Source: JAPSGM01 sp963777045
GTDB lineage: Bacteria > Chloroflexota > Limnocylindria > QHBO01
DNA: 64,000 bases
Direction of reading: 5' to 3'
NCBI GenBank assembly: GCA_963777045.1
Contig: CAVZPD010000006.1
Location: 62,001 to 126,000 of the forward strand
Shown here: piece after piece, positions 15,512 to 24,096 of the stretch
How the letters are laid out: each line of letters opens with the position of its first letter
Position numbering within the stretch: position 1 is the first letter of the stretch
Position numbers and translations under genes: made by a program
Notes under the pieces: generated by a model
The model's database searches: none
The model's input: the letters and a program-made list of their open reading frames with translations, nothing else
What the model was told of the DNA's origin: nothing

Positions 15512-16516
15512 CTACGGCCCCCCAGCTTCCTCGACCAGGATGCAGGCCGCTTCGTGCCCGCCGCCCAGCGGACGCAGCACCGGGTCCACTTCCTGGCAGC
15601 GGTCGATCGCCACCGGGCAGCGTGGATGGAAGCGGCAGCCCGACGGGATGCGCGACGGATCGGGCGTCTCCCCGCTCAGGACCTGCGGTGCGCGGCGCGC
15701 CTCGGGATCGGGCACCGGCACCACCGAGCGCAGCGCACGGGTGTACGGGTGCTGCGGGTCCGCCAGCACGGTCTTCGCATCGCCGATCTCCACGATCCGG
15801 CCCAGGTACATGACGGCGATCCGGTCGGCGTAGGCAGCCACCGTCGAGAGGTCGTGGGTGATCATCAGCACGGCGATGCCGTGCTCATCGGCCAGCGAGC
15901 GGAGCAGGTTCAGGATGTCGGCGCGGATGCTGACGTCGAGCATCGAGACCGGCTCGTCGGCGACGAGCAGGCGCGGACGGAGGGCCAGAGCCGCCGCGAT
16001 CGCCACGCGCTGACGCTGACCGCCTGAGAGCTCGAAGGGGAGGCGGTGCAGGTAGGCTTCGGCGGGTGACAGGCCTGCCTCCTCCAGCGCCTCGCGCACC
16101 CGCGGTTCCGCCTCGCGGGCGCTGCCCACCACGTGGTGCACGCGCAGCGGCTCCGCCACGATGTCGGCCACGCGCATGCGCGGATTGAGCGACTCGTAGG
16201 GGTCCTGGAAGATCATCTGGACGTTCCGCCGCAACCGCGCCAGGTCGCGGCCGGTCAGCTCGCCGACGTCGCGTCCTTCGAGCACCACGCGCCCCTCGGT
16301 CGCCGGCAGAAGCCCCAACAGCAGGTTGCCGGTGGTCGTCTTCCCCGAACCCGACTCGCCAACCAGGGCCAGCACCTCGCCGGGGCTCACTGAGAAGCTG
16401 ACGCCATCCACGGCCCTGATGGGCAGCGCGGGGCGCCGCATGAGGCTGTCGGCGAGCGAACGCCGCCCGGCGAAGGCCACCTCGACCTCCTCGACGACGA
16501 GCAGCGGCTCAGCCAC
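15512..16516 (-). CDS. Oligopeptide/dipeptide ABC transporter ATP-binding protein (OppF/DppF type)
   Basis: A 334-residue ABC ATPase. Motifs in order are Walker A GESGSGKTT, the Q-loop MIFQDPYESLNPRM typical of OppF/DppF, the signature LSGGQRQRV, Walker B LLVADEPVSMLD and the H-loop MITHDLSTV. The C-terminal oligopeptide-type domain carries the Cys-rich PSGCRFHPRCPVAIDRCQ that binds an iron-sulphur cluster in some relatives. It energises peptide import. GTG 16516 is used; its start overlaps the end of the fused permease/ATPase by 8 bp. It is the last gene of the operon (binding protein, permease, permease-ATPase, ATPase). Confidence 0.88.
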   Translation of the reverse strand: MAEPLLVVEEVEVAFAGRRSLADSLMRRPALPIRAVDGVSFSVSPGEVLALVGESGSGKTTTGNLLLGLLPATEGRVVLEGRDVGELTGRDLARLRRNVQMIFQDPYESLNPRMRVADIVAEPLRVHHVVGSAREAEPRVREALEEAGLSPAEAYLHRLPFELSGGQRQRVAIAAALALRPRLLVADEPVSMLDVSIRADILNLLRSLADEHGIAVLMITHDLSTVAAYADRIAVMYLGRIVEIGDAKTVLADPQHPYTRALRSVVPVPDPEARRAPQVLSGETPDPSRIPSGCRFHPRCPVAIDRCQEVDPVLRPLGGGHEAACILVEEAGGP

Positions 16517-18467
16517 CGCGCACCGCCCCGGAGCCGCCCGGCTCCACCAGGAAACAGCTGGCGCGGCGTCCGTCACCGAGGTCGTACGGTGGCGGGACCT
16601 CGGCGTTGCAACGCTCGAAGACGTGCGGGCAGCGCGGCGCGAATGGACAGCCGGGCGGCATGGCGTCGAGGCGGGGTGGAGCGCCGGGGATCCCATGCAG
16701 GCGCCGGTCCGGATTCTCGACGTCCGGGAAGGAGGCGAGCAGCGCCTGGGTGTATGGATGCTGCGGATCGGCGAACAGACGACGAGTCGCGGCCTCCTCG
16801 GCGACGCGGCCGCCATACATCACGACCACCCGGTCGCAGGTCTGGGCGACCACGCCGAGGTCATGCGTGACCAGGATCACGCCCATCCCCATCTCGCGCG
16901 AGAGCTCCGCCAACAGCTCCAGGATCTGGGCCTGGATCATCACGTCGAGGGCGGTGGTGGGTTCGTCGGCCATGATGACGTCCGGGTTGCAGGCCAGCGC
17001 CAGGGCCACCATGGCCCGCTGCCGCATCCCGCCCGAGTAGGTGTGCGGATAGTCGCGGTACCGATTGCGGCCGATGCCCACCCGCTCCAGCAGGTCCCCG
17101 GCGCGCCGGGTCGCTCCCGCCCGACCGGCCTGTGGCTCGTGGATGCGGATCGCCTCCGCCACCTGGTCGCCGACCGGGCGAACCGGGTTGAGCGCGTTCA
17201 TGGCGCCCTGGAAGACGAGCGAGAGGCGTGACCAGCGGATCGCGCGCATGGCGGCGGGGTCGAGCGCCATCAGGTCCTCGTCGCCGTAGCGTGCCACGCC
17301 GCCCACCACCCGGCCACCCGGCGGCAGCAGGCGCAGCAGCCCCAGGACGGTGGTCGTCTTGCCGCAGCCCGACTCTCCCACCAACCCCAGCGTCTCGCCG
17401 CGGTGCAGGTCGAACGAAACGTGGTCGACGGCGCGCAGCGGACCGGATGGCGAGTCGAACTCGATGCTGAGGTCGCGCACCTGGAGGACGGGTCCGGGCA
17501 GGCCCGGGGTCGGGAGCGAGACCGGCATGCGCGATGTCTCGCGGATGTCGACCGATCGGTCCTTCTCCAGGTGGTGCCGCCTGAGCCGTGGGTTGAGCGC
17601 GTCCTCGAGGGCGTTGCCGAGCAGCGTCGTCGCCAGCACCACCCACACGATCGCCAGGCCGGGCGGGATGAGCGCCCACCATGCGCCGGCGGAGATCGCG
17701 CCGCGGTTGAACGCGAAGTTCAGCATCTGGCCCCAGCTGATGACCGTCGGGTCGCCCAGGCCGATGAAGGCCAGCGTCGACTCCGACAGGATCGCCAGGC
17801 TGATCACCAGGACCGTGTTGGCGATCATCAGCGGCAGCACGGCCGGGACAACGTGGTGCCGCAGGATGTGCACATCGCCGGCGCCCACCGCCTGCGCCCG
17901 CAGCACGAACTTGCGCTCCCGCACCGAGAGGGTCTGCGAACGCACGAGGCGCGCCGTGCTGGCCCAGCCCAGGACGCCGATGACCATGATGATGTTGAAG
18001 AGCGACTGGCCCGCGATCGCCACGATCACGATCTGCAGCGCGATGTCCGGGATCACCAGGAAGAAGTCGGTGATCCGCATGAGCAGCGTCCCGGTGGCGC
18101 CGGCCCGATAGCCCGCCACGATCCCGACGACCCCTCCCAGCACGGTCGTGATGGCCGCCGCCGAGAAGCCGACCAGCAGCGAGACCCGCGCGCCGTAGAT
18201 CAGGGACGAGAGGACGTCCTTGCCGCCGTCATCGGTCCCCAGCAGGTGCGCTGCCGACGGCCTGGCGAAGATGTCGCTGATGTTGACGTGGACGGAGGCG
18301 TAAGGGTCGTAGGGCGCGAGGAAGGGAGCCGCCAGGGCGACGAAGAGCGCCACCAGCAGCATGGCCGCGCCGATGGCGCCCATCGGGCGGTGGAGCACCG
18401 CGATCCAGCTCGCCTGCCGCCCGGTCGCGACCGTGCGCGAGACGGTCGCCTCCACGACGGCCGTCAT
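16509..18467 (-). CDS. Fused peptide ABC transporter permease/ATP-binding protein (DppC-DppD)
   Basis: A 652-residue fusion. Residues about 1-300 are a DppC/OppC permease: an N-terminal helix with LAAPFLAPYDPY, the periplasmic HLLGTDDGGKDVLSSLIYGARVS stretch (family key residues LGTD-G-DV), about five further helices and the EAA-loop region AQAVGAGDVHILRHHVVPA. Residues about 325-650 are a DppD/OppD ATPase with GESGCGKTT, VFQGAMNALNPV, YSGGMRQRAMVALAL, MADEPTTALDV, THDLGVVAQ and a Cys-rich PPGCPFAPRCPHVFERC tail. This fusion is known in Chloroflexota and actinobacteria. ATG 18467 overlaps the previous permease stop by ATGA. Confidence 0.9.
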   Translation of the reverse strand: MTAVVEATVSRTVATGRQASWIAVLHRPMGAIGAAMLLVALFVALAAPFLAPYDPYASVHVNISDIFARPSAAHLLGTDDGGKDVLSSLIYGARVSLLVGFSAAAITTVLGGVVGIVAGYRAGATGTLLMRITDFFLVIPDIALQIVIVAIAGQSLFNIIMVIGVLGWASTARLVRSQTLSVRERKFVLRAQAVGAGDVHILRHHVVPAVLPLMIANTVLVISLAILSESTLAFIGLGDPTVISWGQMLNFAFNRGAISAGAWWALIPPGLAIVWVVLATTLLGNALEDALNPRLRRHHLEKDRSVDIRETSRMPVSLPTPGLPGPVLQVRDLSIEFDSPSGPLRAVDHVSFDLHRGETLGLVGESGCGKTTTVLGLLRLLPPGGRVVGGVARYGDEDLMALDPAAMRAIRWSRLSLVFQGAMNALNPVRPVGDQVAEAIRIHEPQAGRAGATRRAGDLLERVGIGRNRYRDYPHTYSGGMRQRAMVALALACNPDVIMADEPTTALDVMIQAQILELLAELSREMGMGVILVTHDLGVVAQTCDRVVVMYGGRVAEEAATRRLFADPQHPYTQALLASFPDVENPDRRLHGIPGAPPRLDAMPPGCPFAPRCPHVFERCNAEVPPPYDLGDGRRASCFLVEPGGSGAVRGG

Positions 18468-19471
18468 GCGTGGGTCACCCGCGGGTCGAGCCAGCCGTAG
18501 ATGAGGTCAGCCAGCAAGTTGGCGATCACCACCGTGACCGCGATGAGCAGGAAGGCGCCCTGCAGCAACGGGAAGTCGCGCTTGGTGATCGCCTCGACCG
18601 TCAGCCGGCCGATCCCCGGCCAGCTGAAGACCTGCTCCACCTGGATCGCGCCCGAGACGGTGAATGCCAGGTTCAGCGCGATCAACGTGACCATGGGCAG
18701 CATGGCGTTGCGCAGCGCGTGGTCCTTGATGATGCGGAAGGTGGAGAGCCCCTTGGCCCTGGCGGTGAGGATGTAGTCCTCGCTGAAGACGTCGAGCACG
18801 CTGCTTCGCATGATCAACATGTACTCGCCCAGCAGCACCAGCGTGAAGGCGAGCGTCGGCATGGCCAGGTGGCGCAGCAGGTCGGCCGCCGACTCCCAGA
18901 ACGAGCCGTAATCGGCGCCGATGGTGGCGCGTCCGGCGGTCGGCAGGTCGAGGTAGTTGGCACCCACGATGAGCAGGATGATCGCCAGGAAGAAGGTCGG
19001 CAGCGACCACATGAAGAGGCTGAAGGTGAGGGTCGACAGGTCGAGAGCCGTCCCCCGCCGCCAGGCCGCCACGAGGCCGAGCGTGGAACCGATCAGGATC
19101 GCCAGCACCTGCGCCGGCAGCACGAGCCAGATCGTATTGACCAGCGCCGCGCCGAGCAGATCGGCGACCGGCTGATCGCGGTAGTTGTAGCTGGTCCCGA
19201 GGTCCCCGCGGGTCAGCGCCCCGAGGTAGGCGAAGTACTGGGAGTCGAACGGGTTGCCATCCTCCAGGTTGAGGAGCACCGGCTTGTCGAGCCCGAAGCG
19301 CTCGGTGAGCGCCTGGACCGCCGTGGGACTGAGCCGCGGGTCCTTGAGCCCGGCCTTGGCCGGGTCCCCGGGCAGGACGCGGAACAGGAAGAAGTTGAAG
19401 GTCACCACCACGAAGATCGTGACCAGCGCCCAGCCGGCCTTCGTCAGGAGGTAGCGTCCGCGTCCGCTCAT
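18464..19471 (-). CDS. Peptide ABC transporter permease (DppB/OppB type)
   Basis: A 335-residue permease with six membrane helices. The N-terminus has VVTFNFFLFRVLPGDPA, the first helix and proline motif of the DppB family. A long periplasmic region follows (TERFGLDKPVLL), then DLGTSYNYRDQPV. The cytoplasmic EAA loop reads YILTARAKGLSTFRIIKDHALRNAMLP, close to the family consensus, and SGAIQVEQVFSWPGIG follows it. It pairs with the DppC half of the fusion to make the translocation pore. A gap of 76 bp with a strong hairpin separates it from the binding-protein gene upstream, while it is coupled by ATGA to the next gene. Confidence 0.92.
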   Translation of the reverse strand: MSGRGRYLLTKAGWALVTIFVVVTFNFFLFRVLPGDPAKAGLKDPRLSPTAVQALTERFGLDKPVLLNLEDGNPFDSQYFAYLGALTRGDLGTSYNYRDQPVADLLGAALVNTIWLVLPAQVLAILIGSTLGLVAAWRRGTALDLSTLTFSLFMWSLPTFFLAIILLIVGANYLDLPTAGRATIGADYGSFWESAADLLRHLAMPTLAFTLVLLGEYMLIMRSSVLDVFSEDYILTARAKGLSTFRIIKDHALRNAMLPMVTLIALNLAFTVSGAIQVEQVFSWPGIGRLTVEAITKRDFPLLQGAFLLIAVTVVIANLLADLIYGWLDPRVTHA

Positions 19472-19490
19472 GTCCGGAGCAAGAATGGAC

Positions 19491-19523
19491 GACCGATGGC
19501 CGGGACGCGCCCGACCATCGGTC
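19491..19523 (-). terminator. Intercistronic hairpin behind the peptide-binding protein gene
   Basis: GACCGATGG (19491-19499) pairs with CCATCGGTC (19515-19523). Inside, CGGG pairs with CCCG after one mismatch. No T-run follows. Placed between the binding-protein stop (19548) and permease start (19471), it probably lowers read-through or protects the 3' end of the binding-protein message. Confidence 0.55.
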
Positions 19524-19547
19524 TCTTCTGCCTGTGCGCCGTCCGGC

Positions 19548-21260
19548 TTACTGGGCCGGTCGGATGACGGTCAGCGTGTCGGGTGACTCGAGACCCAGCG
19601 TCGGATCGTCGCCCAGCCACCCGGTGAAGGTATCCGTGCGCCACGCCTGAACCGACTTCTGGTAGTACGGGATGATGTACGGCACGTCCTCGACCAGGAT
19701 CCGCTGCATCTCCTGGATCATCTCTACGCGCGTGGCGTGGTCGGTCTCGACACCCTGCTGGCCGTAGAGGTCGTCGTACTCGGAGTTGCAGTAGCCGGTC
19801 TCGCTGAACCCGCTCGCGATCTCGTCGCAGATCGCGACGCCCAGCAGGAAGGCGGGATCTGGATCGATCCCCCAGCCCCACAGGATGACGTCGTAGTCGA
19901 AGCTCGGGCAGCAGACACTCGTCAGCGTGTCGGCGTCCAGCCCCTGGATCTCGATCTTGACGCCAATCTGCTCCCACATCCCTTGGATCAGGTCCGCCTC
20001 GCGCGCCGCGGTGTCGATGTCATCGGCGTAGTTGAAGCGGAAGGTGAGGTCACCGGTCTCGCACTCCTGGTCCGCGAGGCATTCGCGGATACCATCCCCG
20101 TTGGTGTCCTCGTAGCCTGCCGCGTCGAGCATGCGGTTGGCCTCGTCGACGCTGAACGCGTAGTCGGCCTCCTCGCCCACGTAGAAGTCACCCAGCCCCG
20201 GCGGGACGAGCGAGACTCCGAGCGATCCGGTGCCGAGGGTGGCGACGTCGATGAGCTGCTGCTTGTCCATGGCGATCGAGAGCGCCTGGCGCACGACCTT
20301 GTCGCGCAGCGCGGGATGGCCCGTGCAGACACCGTCCTCCTCGGGGCAGTCGGCCGGGTCCACGACGTTGAAGAAGACGTCTCGGAGGCTGCCGCCGGCG
20401 CCGATGTCGGCGACGTGGACCTCCACGTTGTCCGCGTTCTGCAGCGCCGGGATGGCGGTCGCGGGAAATTCGGTGATCGCGTCGACGTCACCGTTGGAGA
20501 GTGCGGTGACCCTTGCGTCGGCGTTCGTGTAGGTCTGGAAGACGACCCCGTCCACGTTCGGGGCACCGTTCCAGTAGTCCTCGTTGGCCGCCAGCCGCGT
20601 GAACTCGCCCTGCGAGTTCTCGGTCAGCTTGAACGGTCCTGAACCGATCATCTCCTCGTTCTGGAAGGCGACCGCATCATCCACGTTCTCCCAGATGTGC
20701 TTGGGGAGCACGTAGATGAAGACCATGTTCGCCTCGAAGTTGCCGATCGGCTCCGCCGTGGTCAGCACGACGTGCGTGGGATCGGGCGCCTCGATGGTGT
20801 CGAAGTAGGACGCGTAGGAGGGCAGGTACGGGAAGTCCTCCGTGTCCTTGTAGAGCTGCAGGCTGTAGGCCACGTCGTCGGCCGTGAGCGGCTCACCGTC
20901 GTGGAAGGTGACGTCGTCGCGGATGGTGAGGGTCCACGTCAGGCCGTCGTCCGAGACGGACCAGTCGCTGGCCAGCTCCGGCACGTACTCGCCGTCGGCG
21001 TTGATGTTGATGGGCGTGTCGTAGACGAGCTCGTACAGGGTGTATGACTCCGAGAGGAGGCCGTTGCCCGGATTAAGGCTGTCGGGAGCTCCACCGATGC
21101 CGATGCGAACCGTGCCGCCGGTGGCATCACCGGTACTGGAATTCGCGCTGGCCGCGGCGCTCTCGGACGGCGTGGACGTCGCGGCACCACCACAGGCGGA
21201 GAGCACCAGGCCGATGGCCACCGCCAGGGCCGGACCGGTCGATCGTGTGAATGGGCGCAT
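19548..21260 (-). CDS. Peptide ABC transporter substrate-binding lipoprotein (SBP_bac_5)
   Basis: A 570-residue family 5 extracellular solute-binding protein. The N-terminus is a lipoprotein signal with LSACGG (Cys23). Family hallmarks include GTVRIGIGGAPDSLNPGNG, ASDWSVSDDGLTWTLTIRDDVTFHDGEPLTADDVAYS (key: W-LR--V-FHDG--L-A-DV), an FNVVDPADC segment and VRQALSIAMDKQQLI. A segment AGYEDTNGDGIREC resembles a calcium-binding DxNxDG loop and is common in binding proteins of this group. Several cysteine pairs (DCPEEDGVC, ECLADQEC, VCCPS) suggest disulphides. It captures peptides or similar solutes outside the cell for the permeases encoded downstream. It leads the operon. Confidence 0.9.
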   Translation of the reverse strand: MRPFTRSTGPALAVAIGLVLSACGGAATSTPSESAAASANSSTGDATGGTVRIGIGGAPDSLNPGNGLLSESYTLYELVYDTPININADGEYVPELASDWSVSDDGLTWTLTIRDDVTFHDGEPLTADDVAYSLQLYKDTEDFPYLPSYASYFDTIEAPDPTHVVLTTAEPIGNFEANMVFIYVLPKHIWENVDDAVAFQNEEMIGSGPFKLTENSQGEFTRLAANEDYWNGAPNVDGVVFQTYTNADARVTALSNGDVDAITEFPATAIPALQNADNVEVHVADIGAGGSLRDVFFNVVDPADCPEEDGVCTGHPALRDKVVRQALSIAMDKQQLIDVATLGTGSLGVSLVPPGLGDFYVGEEADYAFSVDEANRMLDAAGYEDTNGDGIRECLADQECETGDLTFRFNYADDIDTAAREADLIQGMWEQIGVKIEIQGLDADTLTSVCCPSFDYDVILWGWGIDPDPAFLLGVAICDEIASGFSETGYCNSEYDDLYGQQGVETDHATRVEMIQEMQRILVEDVPYIIPYYQKSVQAWRTDTFTGWLGDDPTLGLESPDTLTVIRPAQ

Positions 21261-21463
21261 CGGGACCCCTCCTCTTGACGGGAAGCTGGCGCTTCAACGC
21301 TCTCGGGCTGGGCCATCCAATCCGCGGCGTGGCGACCGCGGGACTATGGCACACGCCACGAATTCCGGTCAATGCTTCAGTCATCTCACGGATTCCTGCA
21401 CCGCGGTGCAATGACCTCGCCGATTCGGCGGTCTGTGACGATGCCGATAACGACCCGGTGCGG

Positions 21464-21469
21464 CATACT
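21464..21469 (+). promoter_or_regulatory. -10 box of a probable leaderless promoter
   Basis: CATACT ends 8 nt before ATG 21478 of the S9 peptidase gene; there is no Shine-Dalgarno between them. Confidence 0.4.
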
Positions 21470-21477
21470 CGTCCAAC

Positions 21478-23490
21478 ATGAGCAAGCCGACCGCCGGCGC
21501 CCTCGTCCTCGGGCAGCGCGCCATCGAATCGTTCGACCTCGGCAAGTCCGGCGAGGCGCTCGTCTACGTGCTGCGTGGCGTCGAGCGCGGCCGCTACGTC
21601 TCGCACCTCTGGCTTGTTCCCTGGAAGGGCGGCCGGCCGCGGCGCCTCACCCACGGCTTCGTCAGGGATACCGCGGCCGCCATCTCCCCGAATGAGCGGG
21701 AGGTGGCCTTCGTACGGGCATCGGCCAGGGAAGATGCCGACGATGGACAGCTCTGGATCCTGCCGCTCGCGGGCGGGGACGCGTGGCAGCTGACGCACCT
21801 GCCGCACGGCGCTTCGTTGCCACGCTGGAGCCCCGACGGAAGCCGCCTCGCGTTCCTCTCGCAGGCCGGTCCGCGGCGGTTTGCCGTGGGACCGGAACGC
21901 TCTGGCAAACCACCCATGGCGCGTGTCATGCGGCGCACCGACTTCCGTGACGACGAGTCCGGGTTCCTCTCTCGACGCACGCACCTGTTCATGACGCCGG
22001 CGCGGGAGGGAGCGCGGCCTCGCCAGGTCACCAGGGGCGACTTCGACGTCTCGGCACCTGCCTGGTCGCCAGGCGGCGATTGGCTCGCCTTCGTCAGCGA
22101 CATGGGGGCCGATGCGAACATCGCTCCTCGCGCAACGCTGCACCGCGTGGGGGTCTCGGGGGGCGATCCCGAGCCGCTGGCGGAGCTGCGCGGGGATGCG
22201 GCAGCCCCGGCCATCTCGAGTGACGGTCGCTTCGTCGCGTTCCACGGCACCGACGTGGCGGACCCGCCGGACGAGACGATCGCCAGGATCTGGATCGCGC
22301 CGACCGATGCCGCAGCTCCAGGCGGCGCCAGGCCGCGCACGCTGACCGCCGACCTCGACCGTTCCGCGACGAACGGCGCCTGGGCGGACCTCGTCATGGC
22401 CGAAGACGTGCCCGGCCCGCTGTGGCTGGATGCGGAGCACCTCGTCTTCATGGCCGGCGACGCCGGCCGCAATGTTCCGATGATCGTCGGCCTCAATGGC
22501 GAGGCGCGACGGCTCATCGACCCGGGCCGCGTCGTTGGTGCGGGACTTGCCACCGGTGCCGGGCGGATCGCCCTCTCGGCGGGCGATGACGGGCTTGGCG
22601 CCGAGCTGTACGCGCTGGAGGGCTGGCAGGACGGTGAGGGCACCCTCCGCCGGCTGACGCGCAACGGCACCTCCTGGCAGCGCCGCTTCCCCCATCCACG
22701 CCTGGACGAGCTGTCGCTCGACGGCGCGGGCGGGCCCATCCAGACGTGGCTCGTCTCGCCTGCCGACGCGCCCGACGGTCCGATGCCGACCATCGTCATC
22801 CTGCACGGCGGCCCAACCGGTGGCCACGCGCCCGGAGGCACGCTGGACAGCACCATGCTCGCCGGTCACGGCTACCGGGTGGTGCAGCCCAACATCCGGG
22901 GCTCGGACACGTTCGGTGCCGCCTGGATCGCGGCACTCGCCGGCCGCTGGGGGGAGGTGGACATGGCCGACGTCCTGAGCGTGGTTGACGGGCTGCAGGA
23001 TCGTGGACTGGTCGACCCCGGCCGCATCGGCGTGATGGGCCTCTCCTACGGCGGCTACCTGGTGCAGTGGATGCTCGGCGCGACGGATCGGTTCCGCGCC
23101 GGCGTCGCGGAGAACGGGGTGGCCAACCAGGCCTCCACCTGGGCGAACTCGTACTTCGGCGTCCACTACAACCGACGCGCCCGCCTTGGGGATCCGCTGT
23201 CGGACGCCGGCATGCAGAAGCTGTGGTCCACCTCGCCCCTGCGCAATGCCGCCTCGATCAGGACGCCCCTGCTCATGCTCCAGGCGGAGGAGGACCGGAT
23301 CTGCCCGGCGTCGGACAACGAGCAGCTCTTCACGGCCCTCAAGGTGCTGGGGCGCGAGGTGGAATACGTGCTCTACCCCGAAGAGCACCACGAGATGAAG
23401 AACTACGGGCGGCCGGATCGGCGCATCGACCGCATGCAGCGGATCCTGGCCTGGTTCGACCGCTGGCTGCAGCCGCCCGACGCGCGCTAG
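21478..23490 (+). CDS. S9 family peptidase (prolyl oligopeptidase/acylaminoacyl peptidase type)
   Basis: A 670-residue protein. Residues about 20-400 form a beta-propeller of TolB/PD40-like blades (repeated SPDG, SWSPGGDWLAFVSD-type motifs). Residues about 410-670 are an alpha/beta-hydrolase with the oxyanion region VILHGGPTGG, the nucleophile GLSYGGY (Ser near 523), Asp near 606 in QAEEDRICPAS and His near 637 in YPEEHHEM. This is the dipeptidyl-/acylaminoacyl-peptidase arrangement, so it should release N-terminal units from short peptides in the cytoplasm; no signal peptide is seen. It fits with the adjacent divergent peptide importer. The stop shares CTAG with the convergent membrane-protein gene. 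ATG 21478 is probably leaderless. Confidence 0.9.
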   Translation: MSKPTAGALVLGQRAIESFDLGKSGEALVYVLRGVERGRYVSHLWLVPWKGGRPRRLTHGFVRDTAAAISPNEREVAFVRASAREDADDGQLWILPLAGGDAWQLTHLPHGASLPRWSPDGSRLAFLSQAGPRRFAVGPERSGKPPMARVMRRTDFRDDESGFLSRRTHLFMTPAREGARPRQVTRGDFDVSAPAWSPGGDWLAFVSDMGADANIAPRATLHRVGVSGGDPEPLAELRGDAAAPAISSDGRFVAFHGTDVADPPDETIARIWIAPTDAAAPGGARPRTLTADLDRSATNGAWADLVMAEDVPGPLWLDAEHLVFMAGDAGRNVPMIVGLNGEARRLIDPGRVVGAGLATGAGRIALSAGDDGLGAELYALEGWQDGEGTLRRLTRNGTSWQRRFPHPRLDELSLDGAGGPIQTWLVSPADAPDGPMPTIVILHGGPTGGHAPGGTLDSTMLAGHGYRVVQPNIRGSDTFGAAWIAALAGRWGEVDMADVLSVVDGLQDRGLVDPGRIGVMGLSYGGYLVQWMLGATDRFRAGVAENGVANQASTWANSYFGVHYNRRARLGDPLSDAGMQKLWSTSPLRNAASIRTPLLMLQAEEDRICPASDNEQLFTALKVLGREVEYVLYPEEHHEMKNYGRPDRRIDRMQRILAWFDRWLQPPDAR

Positions 23491-24035
23491 GCCGCGGGCG
23501 ACTTGCGGCTGAGCCGCTCGGCCAGCCCGCCCACCGTCAGCGCAAGCCCCAGCCCCACGATGCCCAGGGCCGCCACGAGGCGGAACGCTTCGCCTCCGAA
23601 GGCGGTGGCGAAGGCCACGTAGGCGATGACGCCGCCTCCGGCCACACCCGACCCGATCCACTTGAAGGCCGGCGCATCGGCGATCCAGCCGGCAGCGTAC
23701 ATGCCCATGCCGAGGCTGAACGGCAGGATGCTCCACAGGTAGGACCAGGCATCCCATCGGTCCGTCAGGCTGGTGTACAGGACGGCGCCGCCCATGCCCG
23801 CCAGGATCGCTCCGGGAATGACCATCCCGGCGCGGAGGCGGCGGTGCTGCCGGCCGACGACGGCCGGGACCAGGAAGAAGAGCGAGAGCACCACCAGCGC
23901 GACCGGCCACCAGGCCCAGATCTCGGGATCCATGCCCAGGTCGGCGAACCATGATCGGATCCACTCGCCCAGCAGGATGACGGCACCGATGGCCAGCAGG
24001 ACGAGGCCTGCGATCAGCTCGATGGTTCGGCTCAC
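23487..24035 (-). CDS. Six-helix membrane protein of unknown function
   Basis: A 182-residue protein with about six hydrophobic helices, including ELIAGLVLLAIGAVILLGEW, WAWWPVALVVLSLFFLVPAV, a helix with GAILAGMGGAVLYTS, ILPFSLGMGMYAAGW and two further C-terminal helices. A short basic loop (GRQHRRLRAG) lies between helices 2 and 3. It looks like the small DUF-type membrane proteins with a DUF5668/PspC-like helical region, but I do not assign a family. GTG 24035 is chosen because TATACT ends 7 nt upstream and the first helix follows. The reading frame continues to 24362 only as a shadow of the acylase gene. Confidence 0.6.
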   Translation of the reverse strand: MSRTIELIAGLVLLAIGAVILLGEWIRSWFADLGMDPEIWAWWPVALVVLSLFFLVPAVVGRQHRRLRAGMVIPGAILAGMGGAVLYTSLTDRWDAWSYLWSILPFSLGMGMYAAGWIADAPAFKWIGSGVAGGGVIAYVAFATAFGGEAFRLVAALGIVGLGLALTVGGLAERLSRKSPAA

Positions 24036-24042
24036 GGCGGCG

Positions 24043-24048
24043 AGTATA
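24043..24048 (-). promoter_or_regulatory. -10 box of a probable leaderless promoter
   Basis: On the minus strand TATACT ends 7 nt before GTG 24035 of the six-helix membrane protein gene. It is a near-perfect -10 hexamer with no ribosome binding site downstream. Confidence 0.5.
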
Positions 24049-24096
24049 CCGATGCACCGCTTGACGCCATGCAACGGGCGGTGCCACCGTCCCGCC

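Noticed and set aside
18470..19567. 365-residue plus-strand ORF over the peptide permease
   Set aside because: Arg/Gln/Asp-rich shadow of the DppB-type gene; no motifs.
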